In this document: positions 17,843 to 27,702 of the stretch, piece by piece
How positions within the stretch are numbered: position 1 is the stretch's first letter
Layout: every line of letters begins with the position of its first letter
Assembly: GCA_001839685.1 (NCBI GenBank)
Contig: MLAK01000882.1
Coordinates: 49,133 to 113,132 of the forward strand
DNA: 64,000 bases
DNA from: Tritrichomonas foetus
Lineage: Eukaryota > Parabasalia > Tritrichomonadida > Tritrichomonadidae
Reading direction: 5' to 3'
Program-made: the position numbers and the translations under genes
Notes under the pieces: model-generated
Told to the model about the DNA's origin: nothing
Seen by the model: the letters and a program-made list of their open reading frames with translations, nothing else
The model's database searches: none

Positions 17843-18670
17843 TCACCTTTTCCTAAAAAGCATAATAAAAATGCACACGCCGATCAATCCAACAAGTACT
17901 GTTATATACATGTAAAAGCAATTTGATGATTGATATTCATTCGCTTGCTCCAACTGCTCATTTCCACGTTCAACATCTTGAACAGCCAACTCAATTTTTG
18001 TGTCAATGCGATCAAGAACTGTCCCTTGCTCGAAGATGAGGAGAGACATGTCTCGAAATAGTGAATTGAGCTCATTCATCATGACTATTAAATGTTGAAG
18101 TTCGTCATTTTGAATGGCTTCCATATTGTGTTGCAAAATGGCCTCATTTTGATCGTCGTTTTCAAGGTTGGGCTGGAAGTCTGCATAAATGTCAGAAATC
18201 AGGTCATTTTGATCGTCTCTATGTAACCGTTGATTATTTGGCCTTCTTGTTGCTTGAATATTTCGGAATTTCTGAACCAATGATGCCAATCTCAATTTAT
18301 GGCATTGTTGAAGATTCATCAAAAGATTGGCGACTTCTGTGTCAAGAGTTGGAATTGGATGCTTGATTTCGCTTGAGAGGGCTGAAATTCTGTGACTGAT
18401 TTCATTTGTAATTTGTCGAATATTGTGATCGCAAAGCTCAACTTCGGAATTATCGAAAGTTGGAAGAACTCTTTGTGCGAAAAGTTCTTCAAGCTCGGTG
18501 ATTTTTCGATCGAGAATTGATAATTTGATATTGATATCGTCAGATAAAGCAGTTACAATATTGTTATGAGAGTCTGGTTGATTTCGAGGAGTTATACGAA
18601 GAGACTTTCTATAGCCATTAAACAACTCTGTATAATTGCGCTTAAATCCTTTGCGGTGAGAATCAAGCAT
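17843..18670 (-). CDS. Qa-SNARE, syntaxin-16/Tlg2 type
   Basis: A 275-aa tail-anchored SNARE for fusion at the trans-Golgi/endosome. The SNARE helix spans about residues 180-240 and contains LNSLFRDMSLLIFEQGTVLD, closely resembling syntaxin-16/Tlg2. The zero-layer Gln is Q205. An N-terminal helical region (about 40-130) fits the Habc domain. A single membrane anchor lies at about 252-272, followed by RKR, leaving only a few luminal residues. The open frame extends three codons further to a GTG, but a GTG start is unlikely in a eukaryote, so the ATG giving MLDSHRKG is used. The short basic N-terminus before Habc is where family members bind a Vps45-type SM protein; that is an inference here. 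Confidence 0.9.
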   Translation of the reverse strand: MLDSHRKGFKRNYTELFNGYRKSLRITPRNQPDSHNNIVTALSDDINIKLSILDRKITELEELFAQRVLPTFDNSEVELCDHNIRQITNEISHRISALSSEIKHPIPTLDTEVANLLMNLQQCHKLRLASLVQKFRNIQATRRPNNQRLHRDDQNDLISDIYADFQPNLENDDQNEAILQHNMEAIQNDELQHLIVMMNELNSLFRDMSLLIFEQGTVLDRIDTKIELAVQDVERGNEQLEQANEYQSSNCFYMYITVLVGLIGVCIFIMLFRKR

Positions 18671-19128
18671 GTATTTCACCTTGGCGAACGTTTAAAAATC
18701 ACATCAATCAGTTTTCGTCATTATCTCAAAAAGTAAAGATTTTTCATCCAAATCTCAACACTGTAATACAGTGGTTGTATGAAGTTTTTGTATGTGTTAT
18801 AATAGATTTACATAAATTTATAAAATCAATATATTTATAAATATCTGATTAATTCAAAAACTGTTTCGAATTGCATAAATAGATAAGAGACTGGAATATG
18901 TCACGAAGCTATGCTTTAACTACCATTATCAAGCGAATTAATTAATAAAATGGTGATATTTTCACCAATATTTCATTGATGAAATGCCCCATTTTCTCAA
19001 AATCAAACCAATCGATTTCATCATCAAATAGTCATGTTGAGAATCAATAAAAAAATATACAAAAAATCTGTCGAAATGGTGATAAACAAAATTACACTTT
19101 TTTAATTTATGAATAATAATAACGAAAA
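18671..19128. other. Intergenic, no gene seen
   Basis: 458 bases of AT-rich sequence between the syntaxin start and the BTB gene end. TAAA occurs soon after the BTB stop on the - strand (within CATAAATT). No other feature. Confidence 0.6.
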
Positions 19129-19920
19129 TTAAAAAGAACCTGGTGGTGCCCAGCTTGGCTTTAATTTTTTATATGCCGCTCTTGTGAGTGGGTTCTTGGG
19201 ATCGAACAATTGCACAATTGCTTCCATATCACTTTCTGTGCATTGATAGTTTCCCAAAAATGTAGTCAGTGTTGTCATTTTTTTTTCTGGCTCAATTTCG
19301 CACTTTTCAAGGACTTGACAAAAAGTGGGAACATCCAAATTATCAGATAGGCTTTGAAGATTCAGCTGTGGAAGAAAATAAGCAATATACTGTGTGAGAA
19401 AAAGTAATTCCGATGTTAATTCGTTATCGTAACATTGATTGATGTAATCATAAATATTATTGGGATTGATTTTTTGTTTTATCTTTTCTTCTAACAAATT
19501 GTATAGACTATTGATTCCATATACGCGCGCGATACTGAATAGTGACATTATTTCGTTTTCCTCGACTTGAATCTGAGATGAATAAATCCATTGAATAACT
19601 TTCGGAAAGAGGTTCATTGGATTAACTTTAATGTTTACTTCTCTTTTAACCTGTTCTGTCATGCCGCTAGTAAACGCATTATAAAAAAACTCGGAACTAT
19701 TTGCTAATAAAAGAATATGTGCCTTAATTATTTCACCCGATGGCAAAATAAGCTGGCAATCGGCTAGCTTCTGATCATCACAGCAAAAATTAGAAAAATC
19801 GTAGATTGGATAATAGTGAGTTCGAACATGGAAGTTGTTTTGTTTCTTCATATTTTGCCTTCCACAATAAAATTGAAAGTAGTTCCCTTGAGACTTGTGA
19901 TATGAAGTTAATATAACCAT
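19129..19920 (-). CDS. BTB/POZ domain protein
   Basis: A 263-aa protein with a BTB/POZ fold at about residues 48-150. The segment KLADCQLILPSGEIIKAH, followed by LLANSSEFFYNAF, matches the standard BTB pattern (D.x.L.ltdG..f.aHk.iLa..S.yF..mf). After it come BACK-like helices and a C-terminus ending KPSWAPPGSF. BTB proteins dimerise and often act as adaptors for Cul3 ubiquitin ligases, but no Kelch, MATH or other partner domain is present, so the role is open. Two ATGs are possible, M1 and M24; the first is used. The gene is divergent from the TauE-like gene over 1.2 kb. Confidence 0.85.
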   Translation of the reverse strand: MVILTSYHKSQGNYFQFYCGRQNMKKQNNFHVRTHYYPIYDFSNFCCDDQKLADCQLILPSGEIIKAHILLLANSSEFFYNAFTSGMTEQVKREVNIKVNPMNLFPKVIQWIYSSQIQVEENEIMSLFSIARVYGINSLYNLLEEKIKQKINPNNIYDYINQCYDNELTSELLFLTQYIAYFLPQLNLQSLSDNLDVPTFCQVLEKCEIEPEKKMTTLTTFLGNYQCTESDMEAIVQLFDPKNPLTRAAYKKLKPSWAPPGSF

Positions 19921-21131
19921 ATTTTTGTTAAAGTCATATTTCTAAAACAAGTTAACATTGTGCTAATTAACTGATTAGTTAATTAGAGTTTAATTAACTC
20001 AAAAGAAGTCTTAGTATATTTCAAATTTAGTACTCCGATTAGTTTGTTTATTGTTGATTTGTAATGTATCTACAGAGCAGAAATGCCGATAGACATGATT
20101 TTATTTGAATGCCACAGTAAGAAATTAGAACAATTTCAATTGAAAGTGATTCAATTATTGAATACTCTATAAAAATAATGCATTGATTTATCTTTTGAGG
20201 TGAATCAAAGAAAAAATGTCGTTTAATGTGCTTTTTCACAAAAAGTTAGCGTGTCAATAATGCATTTCTTCTCAATGAGAAAACTTTTTCTGTTGAACAG
20301 TGTCTAAAAATAATGAAAAAGTGTTCCATTGAGTAAATAATTCATTTCATTTTTCATTGTAAGTAACGCCTTTTGATAAATTGAAGGCATTTATTTACAA
20401 ATATATTAATGATATACTCATCTCAGTCCTCAATCACACCACTTAATCACCAATCACCTAAAACGACTTTGAAAATAATTCTTATTATATATTTCCTATT
20501 TCAATAACTCATCAGCAATTATCACACTCCCCCAAATAAATCAATGATAACATCTCAAAGTTTTGCGAGAAAGTTGAAAAAGATTTGTCTACGACCCCAC
20601 TTTTTCTGATCGATTTCGTCATATCACTTATCCATATTTTTCTCAAAAGGATGACCACGCTCTTTTCAATTATCGATCATAGTAATTGGTCACCTTTGTA
20701 TAAGTTCCTATCGTTACTTTTTGAATTTTTTATTCAGGTCTGAATAAGAAGCAAAAATCATCATTTTATTAATTTGAATGACTATTAAAAAAATGGAAAT
20801 TCTATTGAAAAAGGTGGGTTAATTCTCAATAATTTATTATATTCTCATATATCAAAAATATGAAAGTATTTATGCTGGTAAGATGCGTCATACCACAGTT
20901 TCTTCGAACAAACATCATTCAAAAAGTGTGATGATGGAAACTTTTTGAAATAGAATACATGCAAATATTTGCATTGAATCAATCACATATTTTTGAAAGG
21001 TACCATTGAACCATGAACCATTGAATATGAATTGAATAGGTTTATGACTTCAATTCAAAATTATTTCTATATTTTGAATATTTTGAATATATACCCAAGC
21101 TTTTTGATAACATCCATCAAAAATCCTTCAG
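19921..21131. other. Intergenic between divergent genes, no gene seen
   Basis: 1.2 kb between divergently oriented BTB and TauE/SafE genes, presumably carrying both promoters. An AT palindrome-rich block lies at about 19963-20000. CCATC occurs 14 bases before the TauE-like ATG. A 63-codon - strand frame near 20048-20239 looks random. Confidence 0.6.
21114..21118 (+). promoter_or_regulatory. CCATC start-proximal element (TauE/SafE gene)
   Basis: CCATCAAAA begins 18 bases and ends 14 bases before the ATG. The beta-adaptin gene has CCATCAAAA in the same position. The role is inferred. Confidence 0.4.
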
Positions 21132-22505
21132 ATGCTCTTTTCTTTCTTTTTAGGCTTTGCCTTTTGCGGCCTCCCAATTGGAACCAGCTGTAACAAAGAT
21201 AATCGTGAGTTTGTTTGCGGTGATTACTTAATCTGCAGTGAAAAGCACAATTTCACATGCCAATATTGTAACTCTGATGCAGAATGCCACGAAAACGAAA
21301 TTCACTTCTACTGCAGATTTAACAGCAAATGGGACAATTACACATGCCACTACGAGCCGCTTATCCACAAATGGGACAAGAAATTAATCATCGGTATGGT
21401 TTGCACGTTTTTCGCAGGTGTTTTCGTTTCAGGTGCCGGCATTGGCGGCGGTGGTCTCTTCGTCCCAATTATGATGCTTATTGTCGGTTTCCCAGGTGAA
21501 TATTGTATTCCAACATCCAAAGCGCTCATTTTCGGTGGTTCCTTGGCAGTTACTCTTTTCAACCTGAACAAGAAACATCCATACTACGACAGACCGCTTA
21601 TTAACTATAATGTTGCTTCAATTATCGAACCAATATCATGGCTCGGAACAATTCTCGGTGTTATTTTCAACTCTGTTATTCCAGATTGGCTTCTCTATCT
21701 TATACAGTTCATCCTCCTCGCGTACACGGCCTGGGCGACATTCAAGAAAGGATTGAAGGATATGAGAAAGGCGAAAGAACTCGGATACGAAGGCCCACTT
21801 ACACCAGGACCATATGAATCACCAGATGGTAAAGCTTTCTCTGTCTGGATTCTCGTCCTTTTGTTCATCATTTGGGGCATATTTTTGGCCATCTCCTTCC
21901 TTCGTGGCGGTGATGGTGCAGACTCAATCATTGGTGTGGAATTTTGTTCCTGGCAATACTGGCTTCTCACATTTGGTCCATTCCCAATTTACGCTCTCAT
22001 AAACGTATGGATGATTATGATTGCCAGAAAATATCCAGTTGTTGGGCCAAAGGCTGATCTTGGTTTCAAGTCAGTTGGTCTCCTCATGTTGTCAGGTTTC
22101 ATTGCCGGTATCGCTGCTGGTTTCCTCGGAATTGGTGGTGGAATGATCAAAGGACCAATGATGCTTGCTCTCGATATTGAAGGAGAAGAAATGGCAGCAA
22201 CTTCAAGCTTTATGATTTTGCTTACATCATCAGCAACATCATTCCAATACATTGCAGAAGGTATTATGCCATTTGCCGAATTCGGAATTTACACAGCAAC
22301 TGGTTTTGTTTCATTCCTTGTCGGAATTATCTTCCTTAGATGGCTTGTGAAGAAGATGGGTAACAGATCACTCTTCCTCTTCTTCCTTGCAGCAATTATT
22401 GCCATTTCTGCTGTCCTTATGTCTGTCGTAGGTGTCATCAAGGTCATCCGCGGTATCAAGGCTCACATCAGCATGGGATTCAGATCCTTCTGCCTTTCAG
22501 CATAG
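21132..22505 (+). CDS. TauE/SafE-type anion permease with Cys-rich ectodomain
   Basis: A 457-aa polytopic membrane protein. A signal peptide (about 1-15) is followed by a cysteine-rich extracytoplasmic region (about 20-75, roughly ten Cys including CQYCNSDAEC). The core then has two repeated halves typical of the TauE/SafE family. The first half opens with GAGIGGGGLFVPIMML and the second with GFIAGIAAGFLGIGGGMIKGP, giving two glycine-rich half-sites. Family members move sulfite, sulfonates or related anions in bacteria; the substrate here is unknown. Plant and protist members are known. Codon use is more GC-rich than in neighbouring genes, suggesting strong expression. The stop is TAG, immediately followed by AATAAA. 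Confidence 0.92.
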   Translation: MLFSFFLGFAFCGLPIGTSCNKDNREFVCGDYLICSEKHNFTCQYCNSDAECHENEIHFYCRFNSKWDNYTCHYEPLIHKWDKKLIIGMVCTFFAGVFVSGAGIGGGGLFVPIMMLIVGFPGEYCIPTSKALIFGGSLAVTLFNLNKKHPYYDRPLINYNVASIIEPISWLGTILGVIFNSVIPDWLLYLIQFILLAYTAWATFKKGLKDMRKAKELGYEGPLTPGPYESPDGKAFSVWILVLLFIIWGIFLAISFLRGGDGADSIIGVEFCSWQYWLLTFGPFPIYALINVWMIMIARKYPVVGPKADLGFKSVGLLMLSGFIAGIAAGFLGIGGGMIKGPMMLALDIEGEEMAATSSFMILLTSSATSFQYIAEGIMPFAEFGIYTATGFVSFLVGIIFLRWLVKKMGNRSLFLFFLAAIIAISAVLMSVVGVIKVIRGIKAHISMGFRSFCLSA

Positions 22506-23012
22506 AATAAATGATTATATTGTCTTACAATCTTTCTGCCTTTGTTTCATAATTCGTATATAACCCGTGGTTTTTTGGATTAACATAGTTAATCTCTTTG
22601 CATCAACAGTATGAAAACATATTACTCATTATAATAATTTTTTCAATGATTTCTTTGCACAAATTTCATTTTTGGTTGATTTTTGATTCACAAAGAAGAG
22701 TATCAAGAAATTTCGTTTCGATTCAAAAAGACTTGATTGAAACAAAAGAAAAAACAAAAAGAAAGGGGAAATTCGAAATACAAACATTGGTTTAATAATT
22801 ACAGATTTTGAAGGAATCGCGCAAAATAATAATAAATCAATGAGTAAATAATATAAAGAAATTGAATCAAACATACCAAAAATTGGCATCCACTTCTTAG
22901 ATCATTTCATCTATGTGAAGTTACAAACTCAAATCAAAAAAAGCATAATTAATATGAATTTTTGTTGATCAATAATTCATTTGTAAACATCAAAAAATCA
23001 ATTCAATAAAAA
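22506..23012. other. Convergent intergenic region, no gene seen
   Basis: 507 bases between convergent genes. AATAAA overlaps the first bases after the TauE-like stop. Short open frames on both strands are random-looking. Confidence 0.6.
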
Positions 23013-23567
23013 TCACTTTTTTGTTTCTTTCTCTTCATCTTTTTCTTTGGGCTTTTTATTTTGATGCTCATGAAAAGCAAAACAACAATTGTTTGATTGA
23101 AAGAAATGCTTGATTAATTTTCTATGGCATTTAATCGTTCCTTCAACCCTCTGAAAAAATCGGTCCTTCATTTTTGCTGTTTCTCTGGCAAATCGAGGAT
23201 CGATATATCGTTTATAAACAGTTTCGAATGGTTCATCTTCATCATCTTCTAACCTTAGTTTCTGAATTATCTTTTTGAACATTTCTTTATCAGGCAAATT
23301 TTTTATTGGAATTTTTTTCGGCTCGCTTTGAAGAGGAGGGGATTCTTTGGCTGGCGAAGTAACCACGTATATGTGCGCGTTATCGGTAATGCCGTAGAAA
23401 GCGAATGTGAAAGCGCCCATTAAAACATTATTTTTATGGAGGAAGTAACTTGGTCGGTTTTCAGGATAATTGTTAAGAACGGAAGAAATTGAGTCGAGAG
23501 CTTTCACTTTTATTGGCGTTTCGACCCCGTCGTAATGGAGAATAATGGAAATTTCTTTGTTCTCCAT
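23013..23567 (-). CDS. Small protein with N-terminal ubiquitin-like fold
   Basis: A 184-aa protein. Residues about 4-72 read like a beta-grasp ubiquitin-like domain: a first strand ISIILHYDGVETPIKVKA, then a helix, and a final LMGAFTFAFYGITDNAHIYVV, which parallels the L..(T)L..Y.I....I.VV end of ubiquitin folds. A charged, Pro-rich linker follows, then a helical region and a Lys/Glu-rich tail ending KEKDEEKETKK. There is no di-glycine terminus, so it is not a conjugated modifier. The function is unknown and the fold call is by eye. The ATG is preceded by an AT-rich leader. Confidence 0.6.
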   Translation of the reverse strand: MENKEISIILHYDGVETPIKVKALDSISSVLNNYPENRPSYFLHKNNVLMGAFTFAFYGITDNAHIYVVTSPAKESPPLQSEPKKIPIKNLPDKEMFKKIIQKLRLEDDEDEPFETVYKRYIDPRFARETAKMKDRFFQRVEGTIKCHRKLIKHFFQSNNCCFAFHEHQNKKPKEKDEEKETKK

Positions 23568-24685
23568 TTAAAAGTTATCATATTTTTAATCGTTACTGAA
23601 TTGTTGTGTGTATTTCAATGAGAATTTAAAAAGTTTCTTACAAAAAAAAGAGAAATCTTTTGAAACGATTTAGGATGATTCAAATTGTTATTGTTGCAAT
23701 TATGATAAGGTCAAAAAATTGATAAAAACCAATGATAACAGTTTATTAGAATTGAAAAAAATTCATTCAAAAGATTGACCATTTCTAAACACCAAATTGA
23801 ATCAAGAAAAAAATCCCAAAAGAAACTCAATCTTTCGAACATTTTTTTCAATATATATCTAGCCAGTTGATCTAGGCTATATTCAGAACGTGTGTAAACC
23901 TCAATTTTAATATCTCCCTTAGATATTTGGTATATATGTTTAGTTATATATTTAGTTTACTATTACCAAATATTTCCCATTTTTGATTTACCAATTTTTT
24001 TTAGAAAAAATATATTTTTTGGGAATTGAGGGAACTTTTTGATAGAAATGACCGTTAATTAATAATCAACAACAAAAGATAAATCTACTTTACAATACAT
24101 TTGTCGTTAAAAATAAGGCAAAACAGTGATGCTTCAATATGTAGGTGATTCCTCATTTGATTTTTCAAATTTAAGATCGATTTGCAACAATGAAAATCTA
24201 ATGACATATTTTGTTATAATATTGTTCATTTAAACTTCAATAATCACTATAAGTTCTATAAATAGTATGACTTTCCTGTAAATTTGATCAAAACTGATAT
24301 TGCCTGCTCATTTGAAATCATTTGAAATCATCGAAAAAATAACGATGAAAATTCGTTCAAAAACCTATTGTGCCAATATCTTTCGGGGAATAAGAATATT
24401 AGTTTACCAAGAATAAAAAAATCTTCTAGTTATAATATAATAATTAGTCAAAGCATAAAAATATAAATTATAATATATAAATCATGGAAAAAATTCGAAA
24501 TGATACTTTTCTTTTCTATATTCAATAATTGAAGCAATTTGATCGAAAATAATTGAATTTTTTTTAACCATATTTCCTTATTTTTCCTTATAAAATTCTC
24601 TTATAACTAAGGAAAGTATTAGTTATTTTTCCTTATTATTATAAAAGTTTGAAATTTTCCATGAGTGGAATAAATTTCTGAAAGG

Positions 24686-24735
<50 letters not shown>

Positions 24736-24757
24736 AATATTTCTTTAGTATTACAAA
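23568..24757. other. Gene-free AT-rich region
   Basis: 1.2 kb of extremely AT-rich DNA between two - strand genes. It includes alternating AT stretches (about 24420-24480), repeated TCCTTATT motifs (about 24570-24640) and a long A homopolymer listed separately. No gene seen. Confidence 0.65.
24686..24734. repeat. 49-base A homopolymer
   Basis: An uninterrupted run of A on the + strand, just beyond the stop of the - strand gene at 24758. In that gene's sense direction it is poly-T, so it is not a retroposed poly(A) tail of that gene. Confidence 0.95.
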
Positions 24758-27343
24758 TTAATCATACATCGGGGCTATTCCATCTTTAGAATTATTCATA
24801 TTTGTATCCATATTCGTGTTCGTATTCAATAGTGAAACTGCTCTTAATATTTTGTAGAAATATTTATTCATGAGAATATCAAAAATTGTACAATACCTAT
24901 CTCGAATTTCGTTGTCGACATTTTTTCTTAAAGTCAAAACAACTTTCAACACTGACTGAGTCGCTACAATATTTAATGGCGGCGTGTTTTCAGGAGTGTT
25001 CAAGAATAATATAAGTCGATCAATGAAATCAAAGTTTGTTGAAAATTCTGGATACTTTAGACATGAAAACATCACTTTCCCAATGAAATTTCGGCATTCA
25101 AATGAGCCTTCATTCAGAATTTGTTGCCAAGGGCCTGGGGAAGTGATGTAATTGAACCATTTATTGAAGTAAATTGGATCTTCTTCAAGACTTGATTCAA
25201 TTTCCTCTTGATTATTTAAAATAATTACAAAATAATCATGAAAAGGAACAAACCGATCATAATTATTAAAAAGCATGATGTAAGTTTTATGGAGAATTGG
25301 ATTTTGAAGATTTCCTTCAATAAATCTTGTGTAAAATTGAATTTTCGTTCGCAAATCAAAAGCATCCAAAACACAACTCTCGATGTTTGTGATTTCATTT
25401 AAAGTTGGGTTTAAAAGTTGGGAAATATCTGGACAAAAGAGAATGAATAGATGTTTGTAACTTGAGGTGTTTTCATAGTACTGATTTAAAAATTCAACTA
25501 GTTTAATGCGCAAATACAGAGGAAAGTTTTTAATTTCGATATTTCCTTGATTTTTTTGTAAAAAGTACATAAATTCTAAATATTTTTCACTGTTCTCTTT
25601 AAAAGTGGGAAGCATGTTTGAAGCAAATAAAACAACAAGAGAATTATGATTCTGTAAAACTTGATTTTGGATTAAAACACGAGTAAAAGAATAAAAAAGT
25701 AATGGTGTTGAAGAAATTAAAGCGATCCAACGTTTGTCGTGGAAAATATGAACCAAATTTTCTTCAAAGAAATAAATTAATTCATCATCTGTCATGAAAT
25801 CGATTGACAATTTTTCGCATTCGTCGAAAAACTGTTTGGTTGGGAAATTTAGTTCATAAATGTGATTTCTTGGTGGAAGAAAGTTTGATAATAAATCAAA
25901 GACAATTGATTTGCTTTTTTGGAAACAATGTAAATATAAACGTTCATCAATTTGATAAATTTGTAAAGCAAGTTGATAATAAAAATCCCTTCTTTCTTCT
26001 GTTGCAATCCCTGATGCAGCAGGAACGTCAAATCTTTCAAGTTTATTTCGGTTAAATCTATCATCTCTTTCAAATCTTTTGTCATCTTCAAATTCATAGT
26101 TATTGTTGGATTCTTCATGACGGGCTCTTTGGACTATTAAAGCGTTTGGAGAGAGTTTGTTTCGTAACCGACGATGAATAATTGATGCGATGTTGGATGC
26201 TAAATTAGGGCATCTATTTAATGCCAATTCAAGGAATTTAGGGAAATTATGTCTTACTAGACTTAAAACACGTGGTTTGGATAAAATACCTTCTATTAAA
26301 TCAGGGTGTAATTGATAAATATCAGAAGTGGAAATTATACAGTCAAAAACAAAATCGTTTAATCTTTGAACATCATTTTGTTTAAAATTATGGAAAATTG
26401 TATTGGGATATCTTCTATAAATTTTAGTGAGAGCTTTATTTATGTATTTAGTTCCACATGAAATATTTTCAAGGTGAGTGGAAAAATCATTTTCGAAAAT
26501 AAAGTGAATAAAGTTTGAGCAATCTGCTGATCCAACAGAACATGCATAATTTTCAATAATTTGTTGATCAAGATGATTATAAATGCATTGAAAGATTTCT
26601 TTAGGCATGTTTTTATAATTTCTAACAAATGTACTTAAAAATAAAAACAAATTGTCTTCCATTAATCCAGAGATCAGATCGAAAAAATTGTGTTGGCATA
26701 TTGAATAAACAACAGTGAAAAAATTAGGGTTGCTGCTTAGATAATGATTTAATAGGCGATAAGTTTGTGGATTGAGTAAATCGTAGAAAAATTGAAGTGA
26801 TTGTTGATATGTAACCACTAAAGATTCTTTAATTAAAAAGGTATTCATTCCATTTTCTTGTAAAAAGTGAGAATTCGGTAAATCGAAAAGTTCTAAGCTT
26901 TTCACTGGTTTAACAAATAAAGATTCAGGTTTAGAATAAATTCGTGAAAGCAAAATTGGTCTGATAAGTGTCGGAAATATCTCGAATATTAAATTTATCT
27001 GTTCTCCTTCAATTTTTATATCTGTTGATAAAATTGTTTGTATAAATGAATATTCACCTAAGTGAATAGTATCTGACCAATGAACCAAGGATAATAAATT
27101 CCTGAGATGAATGTTAGCATCTGTGGAAAATCTACGGTAGAGAACCATCACAATTTTTAGTAGAGATTGATATGATTGAGTGTAAATGATTTTGTCGAGT
27201 GAGATTTTGGGATCTGAAACGGAATGATTAATGATTAAAGCGGCGGTCTCGATTGCTGAACTATTTTTCTGAAGTCGACGACATTCTGTACCAATTCGAG
27301 TAAAATCAATTAGTGTTTTTGTCTGGGATGAAAATTTCATCAT
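24758..27343 (-). CDS. Large alpha-helical protein, function unknown
   Basis: An 861-aa protein not recognised as a known family. It is almost wholly predicted-helical, rich in Phe, Leu, Ile and Asn, with no signal peptide, membrane segment or catalytic motif visible. The pattern of amphipathic helices suggests a HEAT/ARM-type solenoid. A low-complexity charged patch of Arg, Asp, Asn and Glu (about residues 405-435) interrupts it. The C-terminus is an Asn/Thr/Met-rich repeat (NTNTNMDTNMNNS). The first of two tandem ATGs is used. It is divergent from the SRAP gene over 359 bases. Confidence 0.75.
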   Translation of the reverse strand: MMKFSSQTKTLIDFTRIGTECRRLQKNSSAIETAALIINHSVSDPKISLDKIIYTQSYQSLLKIVMVLYRRFSTDANIHLRNLLSLVHWSDTIHLGEYSFIQTILSTDIKIEGEQINLIFEIFPTLIRPILLSRIYSKPESLFVKPVKSLELFDLPNSHFLQENGMNTFLIKESLVVTYQQSLQFFYDLLNPQTYRLLNHYLSSNPNFFTVVYSICQHNFFDLISGLMEDNLFLFLSTFVRNYKNMPKEIFQCIYNHLDQQIIENYACSVGSADCSNFIHFIFENDFSTHLENISCGTKYINKALTKIYRRYPNTIFHNFKQNDVQRLNDFVFDCIISTSDIYQLHPDLIEGILSKPRVLSLVRHNFPKFLELALNRCPNLASNIASIIHRRLRNKLSPNALIVQRARHEESNNNYEFEDDKRFERDDRFNRNKLERFDVPAASGIATEERRDFYYQLALQIYQIDERLYLHCFQKSKSIVFDLLSNFLPPRNHIYELNFPTKQFFDECEKLSIDFMTDDELIYFFEENLVHIFHDKRWIALISSTPLLFYSFTRVLIQNQVLQNHNSLVVLFASNMLPTFKENSEKYLEFMYFLQKNQGNIEIKNFPLYLRIKLVEFLNQYYENTSSYKHLFILFCPDISQLLNPTLNEITNIESCVLDAFDLRTKIQFYTRFIEGNLQNPILHKTYIMLFNNYDRFVPFHDYFVIILNNQEEIESSLEEDPIYFNKWFNYITSPGPWQQILNEGSFECRNFIGKVMFSCLKYPEFSTNFDFIDRLILFLNTPENTPPLNIVATQSVLKVVLTLRKNVDNEIRDRYCTIFDILMNKYFYKILRAVSLLNTNTNMDTNMNNSKDGIAPMYD

Positions 27344-27702
27344 TTGATCTCAATTTGTCACTTTTTATGAAATTCTGTTGAAAGGCAAATTTTCAATCGA
27401 ATGATTCAAAATCATCATAATTATATATAAATATATGCCTTCATCAAGAGGCTGAGATGAATTCTTTAATGTTTTGAGACCTTTGTAGCTTAATCAGATG
27501 CAAGTTGTATTAATTGTCAACCAAATGAAGAAATGATGTAAAAAGTGTCAAAAATTGACCATATTTAGATATGAAGTTGAAATGATATAAGTGAAGTTCC
27601 TCCTAATCTAAACGTCTTACTTTTTTAAACTTTTTCATAATTTTATCGTTTTTATCAGATTCATCATTATTTCCATTTTATTTCGAAGCTTATCGATTTC
27701 AA
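27344..27702. promoter_or_regulatory. Shared upstream region of divergent genes
   Basis: 359 bases between the starts of the 861-aa gene and the SRAP gene. TCATT-type trichomonad initiator matches (TCAYW) occur about 40 bases before the SRAP ATG, and TCATA about 30 bases before the other ATG. The matches are short, so this is suggestive only. Confidence 0.35.

Noticed and set aside
18671..18679. GTG as the start of the syntaxin gene
   Set aside because: Eukaryotic initiation at GTG is unlikely, and an ATG three codons downstream fits the family N-terminus.
24758..24790. Poly(A) tail of a retroposed copy of the 861-aa gene
   Set aside because: In the sense strand of that gene the tract is poly-T, so it cannot be its own poly(A) tail.
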